Shown here: positions 11,996 through 25,212 of the stretch, one piece after another
Numbering within the stretch: the first letter of the stretch is position 1
How the letters are laid out: every line of letters starts with the position of its first letter
DNA from: Orthonyx spaldingii
Lineage: Eukaryota; Chordata; Aves; Passeriformes; Orthonychidae
DNA length: 64,000 bases
Assembly (NCBI GenBank): GCA_013397795.1
Contig: VZTJ01003848.1
Span: 1-64,000 of the forward strand
Direction: 5' to 3'
Program-made: the position numbers and the translations under genes
Notes under the pieces: model-generated
What the model was told of the DNA's origin: nothing
The model's input: the letters and a program-made list of their open reading frames with translations, nothing else
Databases searched by the model: none

Positions 11996-14900
11996 CCATT
12001 TCTTTGTGAGAGTTGTTCTATGGGCTTATCACCATCATATGCAAAGCAGCAACCTTCCCTTCCCCATCCCCATCTGGTGACATCAAGCACTGCCAGAGCA
12101 GAAGCTTGTAGCAAACATCAGGCACGTGCTCACTTCATGCTTCTTTTGGGGAACAATTCTGTCTCCACCTGCTAGATCTCTGTGGTCTGTGCAATATTAC
12201 AAGTGGGAGAATTTGAAGAATATCAGTAATACATGTCCTTTCTTTCCACCAGCAAAAAAAAAAAAAATCCTCCACCAGTGCTAACCATTCAGTTTCATGT
12301 GGTCAGGTTCCTACATAAATGTTCAGATATGTGGTATAAGTGTGTGTGTGGGTACTGTGGTCTCCCTGGGGCTTTCTCAGCAGTCTTAGGTGCCAAAGAA
12401 ATCTACAGGCAGGTTTACCCTTAGGCAGTCAGTCTACCAATGCTAGAACAATGTTTTGAGCAGCAGATACTGTCCTTTAAAAGAAACAAAAATAGCAAGT
12501 AACCTTCTCCTTCCCTCTCTTCTTCTAACCTTTTCTCCCAAGAAAGCTCTGATGATCTTTAAGCATACTGTTTTCAGTTGCAGTGGATCCTGCTTATTTT
12601 CACTGCTTCTGTAAGACAGAGGATTGCTCTAGTGTCAAGGAAAATTGAGAGAAATTTGAGGCTGTGACAGCCTTCAAATAAGGAAGGAGTTGCGACAGAG
12701 AGGTAGAAATCAATTGTTCTTTGTTTCGTCTATAGTGATCATGAGAAGATGGATTAAGTTATTTCAAGGAATTAGATAGTAGGAGAAACCTTGAAAAAAC
12801 AACCTAATAACAGTATCTTAAATAACCTCATTTTGCTTGGAAGGCTTTACCCTGAGGTATAATTAAACAGTTTAGAGAGGCAATTTTTAGGAATGATTTA
12901 GGTAATATCCAGAACCCTGGAGCATGGGTTAAGTGACTTATCAAGGTCCTCTCATGCCCTACTTTCTATAATTAAATGATACTTGCTCCTAATTTTGACT
13001 ATGATGCAAAGTGTTCTCACCCCCAGTTTCAAAAGAAGTAAACCATTTTGTGTGTATAGTGATTGCTGCCCTGAGGCTGATGGATTAGTCTGAATTGTTT
13101 TCATTTATGTGGCCTGAAATGCAGCAGCTTCAGGTATTTATATTTGTGGTCTGCTACACACATGTTGGATCAAATATTAGCCAATAATATTGTTCATGGT
13201 GCAAGAGAATGACAGAATCTGATTGTCTCTTCCAAAAGACTAATGACTGGTGAAGAGACTGTTGCCAAAAAAGTCATGTTGAAGACAAAGAAACAGAGAA
13301 GAGTGAATCTGTTGAATGAATAGGGGCCATTTTTGCCCAGTGAAAAGTATTTTTCGGGTCATCATCAGCTCATTTTACTTGACCTTTAATTTTCCTCATC
13401 TTATGTCATTTACCTGGTCTGATATATTTATTTTCATGTATGTATATACAAAAATATGTTCAGAGGAGCAGTGTTATTTTAGATTCTATTGTATAAATGT
13501 GCATATACCACTTAATTACAAAGAATAGGAATTTTTCTGGTTGTTCCTGCTCTAAGCAAATATGTCAATAATTATGTACATTAAAAGATATGTCTCTGAA
13601 ATCTTTGGGACTACAGTTGACTATAGGACTATTCCTGGAGATGTGGTATACATGAAAAAAAGAAAGAAACAATATAGGAATACATAAGTAAATTTAGAGA
13701 TTAATTCATGCTTGCTGAGTAGCTGGTGCATCATTAAGAGGTGGAAGACTCCTGGCTCTAACTTTACATCTAAACCCACCCTAAACTCTGGGAAGGCTCA
13801 TGGAATAGCTTGTCTCTTGCCAAGTTTCTCTACATGTGACACCCACAAAAGGTCCATTAGGCCTGAGACTGCTTTCTCTTACTGGAGTAACAAAGCACCT
13901 CGGCTTCCCTGAGCATCCCACTCTGACAGACACAGGTAATCTTTTACTTTAGAACAGACACAAAATGTTTCTTTCCTTCTCCAATTAAAAAAAAAAAATG
14001 GCCTTAGTAGCACACAATTTTAATGCAGGGAACCTGGTGCCTAATGTTCTCTTCAAGGGCAATAAACTCTGACCTTGGTAGGATATTTTAATCAAGTTTT
14101 TTCATGTTGTGAAGGGCAGTTCAATCTTTCAGCAAAATGCTTTCATTTACAGACTACAAAATCAGCAGCAGCCATTCAGGTTAATTACACAGACAACTTC
14201 AATGAAATATTTTCAGGCAACCATTTCTACTCCTGCCAGGTACAGGAATGTCTTTGAAAGATGAATACTTTGCAAATTATGCTGCATTTTTTGTTTAAGG
14301 GAGAGGATGGTATTAAACACACAGGAAAAATACAGTTACTCTTGTTCTTCTTGGTGGAAATCAGGTGGTAGGTAAAGGTAGGACATCCTGGTTTTTATCA
14401 TTATAATAATTTTGAAGACGTGCACATTGACAGTGTATGGATTAGGATGCATTTTTCCAGAAATGTCTGGATCATCCCATCCAAATGCAGTGGTGTTGCT
14501 GTGTTCCTGAAAGCCCTGACTGGGCTGGCTCCTGAGCTACCACCTCGCACAATTGCAAGTCCTGCAGATCAGTGATGTCTTGTGATCCAGCAAAGAGTTT
14601 TTATTGAATACTGAGGTCAGCAGGAGCTGACATCTCCCAGAGGAGGGATTTTGCAGCTCTGAGTGGCAATGACTCTTCCATTTCAGTTTCCCATTTGAAC
14701 TGGAAGCTGAGGGCTGCCACACGCTGCCACACATGCTGCAGGTGTGGTCTGAATCTTAAATATCCCTACAAAGCCACATTTTCCCTTCTGGGTGCCACCA
14801 GACACATATCAGCCTAAGAAAGGCATTTGCACACCTAGAAGTCTGAGTTTTCAGAAATGCAGCAATTTCACTGCTTTACTACTTACTATGGAAATACAAA

Positions 14901-17900
14901 AAAAAGTGTGAGCGTGGTGTTTGGGGTTTTTTTTTAAATTCTGCTAAGAACTGCAAATTTTAACATAGAAACACACATTTTTTTAAAAATTAGCACTTCA
15001 TAAATCTGTTCTGGCTCTCCAGATTTGTGTTGCTTGCCTCTAAACATTGTTCCCAATATTTGTTTTTTTTTAATGTCATCTTATGAGGTATTTAGTCACA
15101 GTGTTCTACTTTTATAAATAATATTTCTCTCCTTAAAAATAATAATTGGCATGATTTACAGTCTTTGTCTATTTTTATAAACTCTTTGTGTAAAATACTA
15201 GATAGGAACACGTCAGAAGGTAAGAAAGAAAACCAGAATACCTGGGAAAAGTAATTTATAATACTACTACACAGTGTATTTATTGGAAAAATACATTAGG
15301 CTTGTACTCATATAATGATTAATCATGCTGACTTTACCAAATGGATGTGAATATTCATGAGGATGACAACATGAAGAAGCTGTTTGAACTTGTTCTTGTT
15401 TTTACCTAGAATTTAATATAGGTTACACGTGTGGTTACTGCACAGTGTCAGCCGTGAGATATCAGCTTTATATCGACAACCAGTGAGTTCATAATGCTGT
15501 CTACAGACATGGCTTTAATTGCTTTCAGCACCTCACTACCTAAACAAGAAGAAAATAACTTGAACAATGGAGCTTGGCTGGGGCGTTATTTTACTTTAAG
15601 AACAGAAAATCTCTGTTTGTTTGGTTTTTTTCAGTTTGAAATAATCTGACCAATGCTAACTGTGGCTAACTGAGTGGCAGAACTTGTGCAGTAAGAACTG
15701 ATTTCATCCTTGTAGGGAAACCAAAGTATTCAAATTGTTATCAGGAAGGAGCCATTAACAATTCCCTAGGATATCTGAAATATTTTGTTTCACTTGTGTT
15801 CTGATTTTTAACAAAAGAAGATTGTTGGAGGAGACTGCTTAAAAAGCCATCAGGGCCAGGATTAATATTTCCATCAAAGAGATGGAGTTCTGGATCAAGT
15901 GTTAAACTCAATGAAGTGTCTCATCCTGTCATTACCTGTGACCTTTCGCCTTCAACCGTTTCATAATTTAACTGCTAGAGCTGTCGGGCTTTTAAAAAAT
16001 ATTAACCAATTGGAAGATCAGTTTATGAAATTGATTGGTCTTTTCAAAGTTCAGAAGTAATGTTCTCTCCACTGCCTGAAACTCCAGTAAGAAATCGACT
16101 TTATCAGCCAATTATTGGCTGAAATTCTGGGATGGTTTTTGTGCCACAAAGCACAGTATCATCGGGCTTGGTATTCGTATGCCAGCATGTCCAAAACCCC
16201 ACACAGTTTCTTTTCAAACACTGGTCTACCGAGTGCTCCTAAGAGCACAATATTTATGTATCCTGACTGCAGTGATATTGACTTAAATCCCTGAGCTAAA
16301 TACTCACTAAGACCAAACACTGCTTTGCCCAAGAAAATTTCCTTTTGAAGACAATCAGCTTCTGTGTGAGCAGGTGAAGACTGACCTTGCTCCTGAGTGA
16401 GTGCCTTTACACAACCCAAACTGCAAAAATGTCCGCATCATTCATGGTTGTGCATTGTATCAAACCCTGTACACAGGCGTTCTGAAATAAATCATCTGAG
16501 GGGCTTCTCTTGTTAGTTTATGTCCATCAAGTTCTAACAGTCTCCAGCAGCATTCCTTGAATCAGCAGGATCCATTATTCAACATCAGAGACAGCGGTTG
16601 CTTTGCCTTGCGTCATTTATTTAATATTCCATGAACAGTCCGGTTTCTGTTTCTCGTGCTTATACAAGCAGGGAAAACAAAGGCATGGCTTGTATTGTCA
16701 GGCAAGGAGAATTTGGCCCACGGTAAATATCAGGGTTTGATATTAATCCCATCCTTGTTTTAAACCAGAATAAGCCACTGCCTTCAAAGGAATTAGTCCT
16801 AGATCACACCACTGCCAGTGCAAAATGAATCCTGCTCTATATGTCTCCTCTGCTAGCACAGTGTCAGGAGAAGTCTAATCCTTCATTATTTGTCTCTGGT
16901 GTATTCTGTCAGCCAAGAACTGAATCAACTCTTTCCCACAGCACTCTCTGTACTTTTGATGTCAGTCTGACTTCTTCTAGCTCACCACACTGCAGCATTC
17001 ACTGTGACTAATAGCAGAAAAACACCCACAGGTTCCACAAAGGAAAATGTTTGTCCTTGCCTAACTCTCTGAGATAAAGTTTTAATCCAGCTGGTCTGGA
17101 ATGTTGTAACCTCTCATGGCATTTGTCTGGTACATTTCCATTTCCTCCTAGGCTCCTTCCCTATTTTTTGTCCAGGATATCCCCTAAATGATAGTTTAAA
17201 ACATTTAAGATAAAGTTGACTTTAAAGAAAACATCAAGTAACATTAGATATCAATAAAATTCCTGTTTAACCTTGAGTGACTCATGTCTTCTTCTGTGCC
17301 TAAGCTGTGTTCAGCTCAACTCTGGAGAACAAAGTCTCATGGGCCCTATTACCCAATCCACAGCCAGCCTAAAATTTTCCTTGAAAGTTCACCCATATCT
17401 TCATGGGCTCTCCATTTCCTGAATTCTTCCAAGGTCTTATCAGCACTGGTTCTCAGTGTGATTGAGCATGCTTGAAATTCTGTGTACAATGAAGTCAGAC
17501 TACAACTACTTCCTTTATTATCTCCAAGATTTCTCCAAAGTAAGGGTAGGTCTTGTGTTTACAGCCCAACAAGGACAGCTGAGAAAATAGGTGTTTGGAG
17601 GTTTTTTTGATTGTTTTGGGGGTTTCAAGGTTTTGCTACGAAAGGACTCTAAAAATGGTATTGTTGAATTCTGTGCTTTCCTGGTTTTCAGGATATCATC
17701 ACAGTCGGCAACAAAAGGAGATACAGAGGGAAAAATAAATAAAGACAGGAATATCAATTGCTATTATTGACGTTTTCTGGTCACTTTTCAAAAAACAATT
17801 GTAAATGGAACCAGAACAGCCATAATGGGGAATTTGGAGAGATAAGATATTTTCCATATTATTTCTGGGCTAACAAATCTAAAACCTGATGTGGGGACCC

Positions 17901-19589
17901 TAAGTTGATTCTTGTTGTCGCACACATCACTCAGCTGTAAGTTCAATGGACAAACTGCATCACCAGTGACACCTGTGCAAAATGGCAGCCACTTACAAGT
18001 GCAGCTGTGGGGAAAAGTTAACCCTGCCACTGACCTGCTGTAAAAAGTGCTAATAATAAAGTGTAAAGAGCGTTTGTTTCCAACACTGTTTTGGCTTTTT
18101 CTGGGGGGAGAGAAGAGTTTAAAAAAAGGACAGCTGTAGGGGGTGGTTTGTTTGCCAGCAGGTATCGCTGATTAACACACACAGGTGATCAGTAGAGCTT
18201 CCCATCAGAATACAAGCAGGCTTTGAAGGACAAGGCTTGTTTGGAAAAGGACGCTCAACACTGTGATATCTCTCATGTATTTTTCATTATCAGTATTCTC
18301 AGTACTACTTCAGTTAAACCAATTCACTTTTTAATAGGTATTAGTCTCACTCTGACACAGACTAGAGTGGCTTTCATAAGGTTGTCTATTTCTTGATAAA
18401 GAGTTCAAGAGTAATTTAAGATCATTACATTTTGCTATTACTTTCTTATTTCCCATTGTAATACCAAAAGGGAAAAATGTTTTGGAGAATCTTGCTCCTT
18501 TCTTTGTCCTATGGCCATAGCTTGATAAGTCAGAGGGAAATACTTGTGACCTGGCCTAATATAGCTTGGAAGAGTATTGAAAAGCTTCTCTTGTGCAGTC
18601 TGTTGTTAGAGCTCTGTAGAATGCACTGAGTCGGGGTTGCCTGCACACAAATCATGGCAATTGCCGGTTCCAGTGGGAAGAGACATGGAGTATGTCCTAC
18701 AGGTAATTTCTGGGACATGAATACAATTGATCAGATGAAAAGAGTAACGAAGTATGTCAGAAAAGATGAACAGCTGTCAGCTACAAACATAATCATTGCT
18801 CACTCCATTTTGACATCCTTGGATAAGAGCCATTATCCCGAGCAATAAAAGCAGCTGTGCAGAACAACACCCCAAAAACCACTTAGCAGAAATGCACACT
18901 ACATAATTCTCTTTTCCTTAAAAAGTAGTTAAATTCTTTCCCGTGCTGCAAAAGAGCTATGATTTTTTTTCTTTTTCTACCCTTACTCCTAAGCAGTTGC
19001 ATAATCTAATAAGGGAACTACTAGGACTTCTTCTGCCTTGGCTATCTGACATTGACTTAGATAAAACTACTGTAATAATTTGAAGAAAATTTCCAAAAGA
19101 GATTTTCAATTTAGACATCTTAGTTTTAGGTTGTCTGGGCTCATTCTAAACTCAGTGATGCTCTCAGACTTTTCCAGACAAAGGGTCAGCTGGAATTTTT
19201 TGTCAGTGGGATGATGTTTAATCATCTCAAAGTTTAAACCTCTCAAAGAGGTTTAAGTACCTCAAATACTGGTACATCTCTACTGGGAGACAGTTATTTA
19301 CAATTCAGATATCCATGCATGTAATGCAAGGGGAAAATTTAATATTTTGTAAGGGTTGCTTCAAAAAAACCCCCAGACATTATTTTTAATTCTCAATATC
19401 CAGGAAGTCATGGGTATACTATCCCATTTCAGATTAATTTCTTGTAAATCTTTGTTTAGATGCTGTAACTTTCAATTGAAGTAATTTATGTCTCAAGCAG
19501 CTTTAAAGTGAATGTGTCTCCTTTTGAACATAATTACTTTGATATTTGTTTTGAACAATAAATATGCAGCTTGTAAGGGAAGTCAGCTT
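11996..19589. other. Intron 1, unique sequence
   Basis: 7.6 kb of AT-rich intronic DNA with short A- or T-runs (for example 12254-12266 and 13987-13998). No supported gene, RNA, tandem array or mobile element seen. The longest open frames are below 90 codons and have no recognisable domain. Confidence 0.5.
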
Positions 19590-19592
19590 CTG

Positions 19593-20405
19593 CATAGAAT
19601 CATAGAACATCCTGAGCTGGAAGGAATCCACAAGGACTAAAGAAATGCAGCTCCTTGCCCTGCACAGGACAACTCCAACAATCACACCATGTGCCTGAGA
19701 GCATTTTCCAAATGCTCCTTGAGCTCTGTCAGGTTTGGTGCTGTGACCACTTCCCTGGGGAGCCTGTTCTGGTGCCAAGTCACCCTCTGGGGGAAGAACC
19801 TTTTTCTAATATCAAACCTAAACCTCCCCTGACACTTCAGGCCGTTCCCTCATGTGCTGGTCATGAGAGTGAAGAGATCAGTGCCTGGCACTCCACTTCC
19901 CCTCATGAGGAAATTGCAGACTACTGTGAGATGTCCCCTCAGTCTCCTCAAGTAACTTCAGCTGCTCCTCATATGTCTTCCTCTTTAGGTCCCTCACCAT
20001 CTTCATAGCCTCCCTTTGAGCATTTTCTGATAGCTTTATATTTTTTATATCTCTGGTGCCCAAAACTGCACACAGGACTCGAGGTAAGGCTGCCCAAGGC
20101 AGAGTAGAGTGGGACAATCCCCTCCCTTGCCTGGCTGGAGATGCTGAGCCAGCTGCCCCCCAGGACAGGGTGGTCCCTCCTGGCTGTCAGGACACTGCTG
20201 ACTTGTGTTCAACTTGCCATTGACCAGGACCCCCAGGTCCCTTTCCACAGCCTTGTCCCACGTGCAGAATCCAGCAGTTGTTTTTGTCAAACTCCATAGA
20301 GTTGATGATTGCCCAGCTCTTTAGTATGTCCAGGTCGATCTGCAGGGTCTCTCTGCTTTCCAGAGATCAACAGCTCCTCCCAATTTATTGTCATCAGCAA
20401 TGGAA
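19593..20405 (-). mobile_element. CR1 LINE, about 0.8 kb, antisense
   Basis: An inverted CR1 whose 3' end is at the left (atagaatcatagaacatcct, gagctggaaggaatccacaa). The reverse strand reads CR1 ORF2 C-terminal pieces, such as VERDLGVLVNGKLN and YLESCVQFWAPEI, in different frames. It reaches a more 5' region (cccaatttattgtcatcagc) than most copies here. Frameshifts and stops show it is dead. The subfamily differs from the 7.8-8.5 kb copy. Confidence 0.88.
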
Positions 20406-23400
20406 AAGTATAGGGAAAATTTCAGCATCAGACAGAGCTTCATGAGTCTGAAATGTGGAAGTGCAGGAACAGAAACAGCTGCTTTGCACTCCCTTCTGAG
20501 CAGTGAACTGGGAAATACTCTCTCTTTGTTTCTTAGTTTTCCCTAAATGCCACTGGCTGCCTCCAGTATTCTCTATTGCACAGGTTTTTGTGCTGTGCCT
20601 TGTTTTTTGATGGGTTTTTGTGTTGTTGTAGGATCTGCTTCTGGTTAGACAGCACAGGTAATTTAAAGTATTTCTGTAGTACATGTGCTTTGATTTCAAG
20701 GTTACATATATTTGGAGAAGAGAAGAGATTCCTGTCTGAGCCTTTTATGTTATCTTATAAACACACCAAATGAGGTGATGTTTTTTGACAATGAAATAAT
20801 GACACCTGGAAGGTTTGGCTTGAGATTTCTGCTTGTAATTACCCTGCACTACAGCTGTCTCAAAGTAGAGGGAGAAGGTACCTAACTAATGCACAGAAAA
20901 CACTGAATGAAGCAGGTTATTCATGTCAAAAAGCTAACATTGTTTTTTCTAAGTGGGTACATTTCACATATCTGGAGGTGACAGCATCCTGTATACAAAA
21001 TGATGATAAAAGGGCTCTGTGCTGCTCATTGAACTGCAGATGTGATCACCAGATTTCATTGTATAGTTCAGGATCTGTTCCTAGGTGAGGGTCAGACAGT
21101 TCAGCTAAGTATCCTATAGCCATGGAAAACAGTTACTTAAAAGTGAAGGTCATTTTCCCATCTCTGGTCATTCCCCTGCATGCATGGGCTATGACCCTGC
21201 CACTGACATTGTCCTGGGCACATCTAGTCACTTTAACATCTATAAAAAGAAAAGCACCAAAAAAAGATTATCCAAAGTCCCAGAATAGTATTATTATTAT
21301 TATTACTATTACTATTACTATTACTATTACTATTACTATTACTATTATTATTCCTGAACTCTAAATTGTAGACAAACTCAAGGGGCTGAAACTTTGGGGC
21401 TGCTCAATGGCACTAGTAGGGTTATGTATTTGCTTGACTGCCTCGGTGCATCACTCAGTTATGTCAGTCCTTAGGTGTCCTTATGGGTATGATATGATAT
21501 GATTGATATGATTTTCTTGGAAGATCTCCTGTACCACGCCATGTTGCAAATGCTTTGCCATAGTTGTTAGCTGACTTACCAAATTAGTGTGGCTTGAGCT
21601 ACCTTTGAGCAACTTAATCAGATGTTTCATTTTCTGCATTCCTAATGGAAGCAATGGGAGGAAGAACAAAAAAGATATAAGTATTTTTTTCTAGTAGTAA
21701 ATTAGACTCCTGTTCTGAATATTAAAGATAAATATTTTCAAATTCTGTCTCGAACTGGAACAATTGATTTTATGCAAACTTGTCATCGTTCAGAGGGAAA
21801 ATGGTTTTTGTTTTCTAAATCACTAACAGGACAAGAACAAAATTCATGTTAGCATTTTCTGCAGCAGGATGGAGAAAACTCTGTCTGAAACCAGTTGTTT
21901 TCATTGATGGTAATCTAATAATTTCTTGTGGTACACCCTATGTCTTGAAAGGGCCTAGCTGCTTGTAGGCTGCACCTTTCACGCACTTTAAAGACCAGAC
22001 TCTTCCTAAGTACAGAGGTGTCCTCTAATGACACCTCTGGAAGTAGCAAGACCAGACTTCTTAAAAGGTCTCAGCTCTCCTAGAGGCATAAATAAGATCT
22101 GAGTTTTTGAAGAATCAGTCAATGTTCCCACAGGAGCTGTACACAGCTGAACCACAAAATTCAGTTCTAAACATAAAATCAGATGATGACACTGGTACAA
22201 ATGGCTTCTTTCACATGTAGCAAATCAAGGGTGGGTGGGGTAAAGCTGTTCTTAGCCATCAGAGTCTGTGCTTGCCTAACTGTACCATAAATAAACATTA
22301 TGTTATTCTCCATCCCTGTCTTCTCAGGGGTATGGTATATTTCTGTCTCTCAGTAATGCATGTGTATGCAGATCAGATAAAAGACTAGCACTCGCTCCAG
22401 CTGTGAGTAGGAGTTAAACAGCTGTTGTACTTATGCAATGGAAAATAGAGAGGATCAGGGCCAGGTGAGCTTTCTGGAAAGTCATGGCAGCAGTCTGGGC
22501 ACCTCTGTGGGCCAGATTGGTTTCCAATAAAAGTTAGTGAAGAAGCACCCACGAACCAAAACAAACAAAACTCCCTCTTATGATGGCCAGGGGAGTTTGC
22601 AGTAGACCCAGGAGAAGTCAGAATGAGTGAACCTTGGGAACAAAAACACTCTTTGCAAGGTGATTTAACAATAAGGCAGCAATGATTTCAGTTTAATGAG
22701 TTGGCAGCAGTGCCAGCTATGAATGTTCACATGCTTCCTCTTCCTGTGGAGGCTGTGCTGTGAACTTAATCAGACGATTGCTCTAGATACGAAAATCACT
22801 GCCAACGCCAAATGTTTGTTTTTTAAGTTGGCTAAGTTCCCTGATATAGTTCACAGTATGGTCCCACAAATAATTGATCTGGCATGACCAAGGGGAAGCT
22901 GTACTGAGGGATCAAGGTGGGCATGAGGCAGTACAGAGAAACAGGTACTTACTATTTTCTCTGCCAAGAGCTTTGATTCATAAAATCATACTCTGAGTGG
23001 GAGATAGAGGTTTGCTGCAGCCCAGCAGTGAGAGAGTGGTAGAGTCTGTGCTGCCAGATGTTCCCCTTTTAGAGAAAGTAGAGCATTTTGGTCTTCTTGT
23101 GCAAATCTCAGTTCATTCCTGGTGATCAGTTCTTACATGGGCATCTTATTTTCCCTCAAGTAACCCAAGCACGACAGTGATCGAGAAAGGAGAGAGCATT
23201 TTCTGAGACATTTTAATTACAAAAAACAACCTTGTGGTGAACTTCTATTTTTAGTTAAATAACTAATGAAGAATCAAAATGTTTCTCCAAACTTAATTAT
23301 CCAATAATAATTACCATAGCAACCAGTTATTTATGTGGTACATGCTGAAAACACTCTCTAAGAAGCACAAGTTTACTTTCCGAGTTTTTCCAAAACAGAC

Positions 23401-24694
23401 GAGTAATACTCTAATCTGTTGCTACAGCCCCGAGAATGTCTAGCTGGAGATTGCATTGAAAACCATTTCTTTACTTCTCACATGTGTTTTGGTGACATCA
23501 GCCCCAACATTGCTCTCTTTCTATGCAGCAGAACAAAATTGCCTGCTAAAGAGGTTAATAATAGGTTTATTTCTGCTAAACACTCTAGAGTGTTTTTTCT
23601 GCCCTTGAGATAGTAACACACAAGTTCACTGTCCTGGATTTCGGAATCATTTCTAAACTTTATCACCTTTCTCTCCTCTGCCTCCACTGTGTTTTCCACG
23701 TGGATGTATGCTGTTGTTGTCTCAACTTCTTGATGAAGATTGCCTGTGTCAGTTACAATCTTTTAGGGCTATCTATCCATCAACATACTGCCTATTCATT
23801 GGGTTTGTTGAATGTTCATAAATATTCACTTTTCCTTGGGTTATGTGTTCTTTGGAAGTGCTGAACTCAGTCAATCACCATACACTCCACAGATGTCTGT
23901 TAATGGCTGGCCTTATGGCTCCAAATTCCCTGATGGACATCTGCGTATTTCAAAAAGGAAAATGATGGTAAAACTAAAACACAGTTCAGTTATGATTTTT
24001 GAAGTTTTGAAACTTCTGGCATTTGCTAAACCTTCTTTAACTTGCTTCCAGTCATTCATAAACTCACAGGATTCTGTGTAAACTCCTAATGAAGGCCAAC
24101 TCAACTGGGTGCTTTTGATAGCAGAAATGCTGAAAAATTGTTGTTATGCTTAGCCCAGTATCTCACCTGTACCCTTCTGAACTTTCTGTTTCCTGAACTA
24201 CATTCAATTCTGTCTTGAAAACTGCCTGTGGCTGGTTACCTACCGCTTCACAACAGGCTTGGGAATTACTTTACCATCTTTTCAATTAATTTTCATTTTC
24301 CTGTTCTCTTGCATTACTGTATTGTACCTGCTTTGATTATAACTTCTTCCTGATGACTTGTGCCTGGTGCCATTTATTTGTTTCTTTGAAATCTAGTGGT
24401 TCCTAAATCAACTCAAATTATTTTCTTAGTTTCAGATCTCTTGGCAAAGCCTTTTTTATATGAGTGGAAGATAAAAATGAAATTATTTCAATCAATGTGT
24501 TCTGTCAAATTTAAACTAAGCTTACTTGCATCCTCCCCTTTCATATCCTTTGGGTTTTGGAAGTTTTCATATTGGTTTTGCAAAGGGTTCTGAGGTGCCT
24601 CTATGGAGGACACTTTTTAAATGACAATTTATTCGACAAATTATTTCTATGTGAACTAAGTTCTTAATCACTTCCTACGAGAAAGGAAGAGCAG
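20406..24694. other. Intron 1, unique sequence with small tandem repeats
   Basis: No supported gene. It contains the ATT/ACT microsatellite (listed separately) and a short (TATGA)-type tract at about 21486-21511. The rest is unremarkable AT-rich DNA. Confidence 0.5.
21288..21352 (+). repeat. Compound (TAT)n / (TACTAT)n microsatellite
   Basis: A few TAT units are followed by about seven to eight alternating TAC-TAT hexamers and then TAT units again. The pattern suggests a TAT repeat in which a T-to-C variant unit spread by unit duplication. Confidence 0.95.
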
Positions 24695-24699
24695 CGTTT

Positions 24700-25212
24700 T
24701 GGAATAAGAATTTTAATGGCTGCTTCTACTTGGGCTCCTCACTTCAAAGAGGATTTTGAGGTTCTGAAACGTGTCCAAAGTAGGACAATGAAGCTGGTGA
24801 AGGATCTGGAAAACACGTCCTATGAGGAGTGGCTGAGAGAACAGGGATTGTTTCATCTGGAGAAGAGGAGACTCAGGGGCACCTCATTGATTTCTACAAC
24901 TATATGAGAGGAGGTTTTAGTGAGGTGAGTGTCAGTCTCTTCTGCCATGTCTCAAGTGAAAGGACAAAAGGAAGTGGCCTCAAATTGTGCCAGGATTAGA
25001 TATTAGGAAGAGAATTCTCTCTGAGAGAATAATCAGGCATTGGAATAAGTTGACCAGGGAGGTGGTGGAGTCTGGAGGTGTTCAAGAGGCATCTGGATGT
25101 GGCACTTGGGGATGTTGTTTTAGGGTGTCGATTATGGTGTTGGTCAGCTGATGCTGGGATTAGATTATCTTGAAGGTCTCTTCCAACCCTTACGACTCTG
25201 TGATTCTACTAC
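24700..25212 (+). mobile_element. CR1 LINE 3' part, sense
   Basis: The CR1 ORF2 end is readable (DFEVLKRVQSRTMKLVKDLE, then LREQGLFHLEKRRLRG). The 3' UTR follows and ends at a CR1 terminus (gattatcttgaaggtctctt … acgactctgtgattcta). It is 5'-truncated and carries stops. Confidence 0.88.
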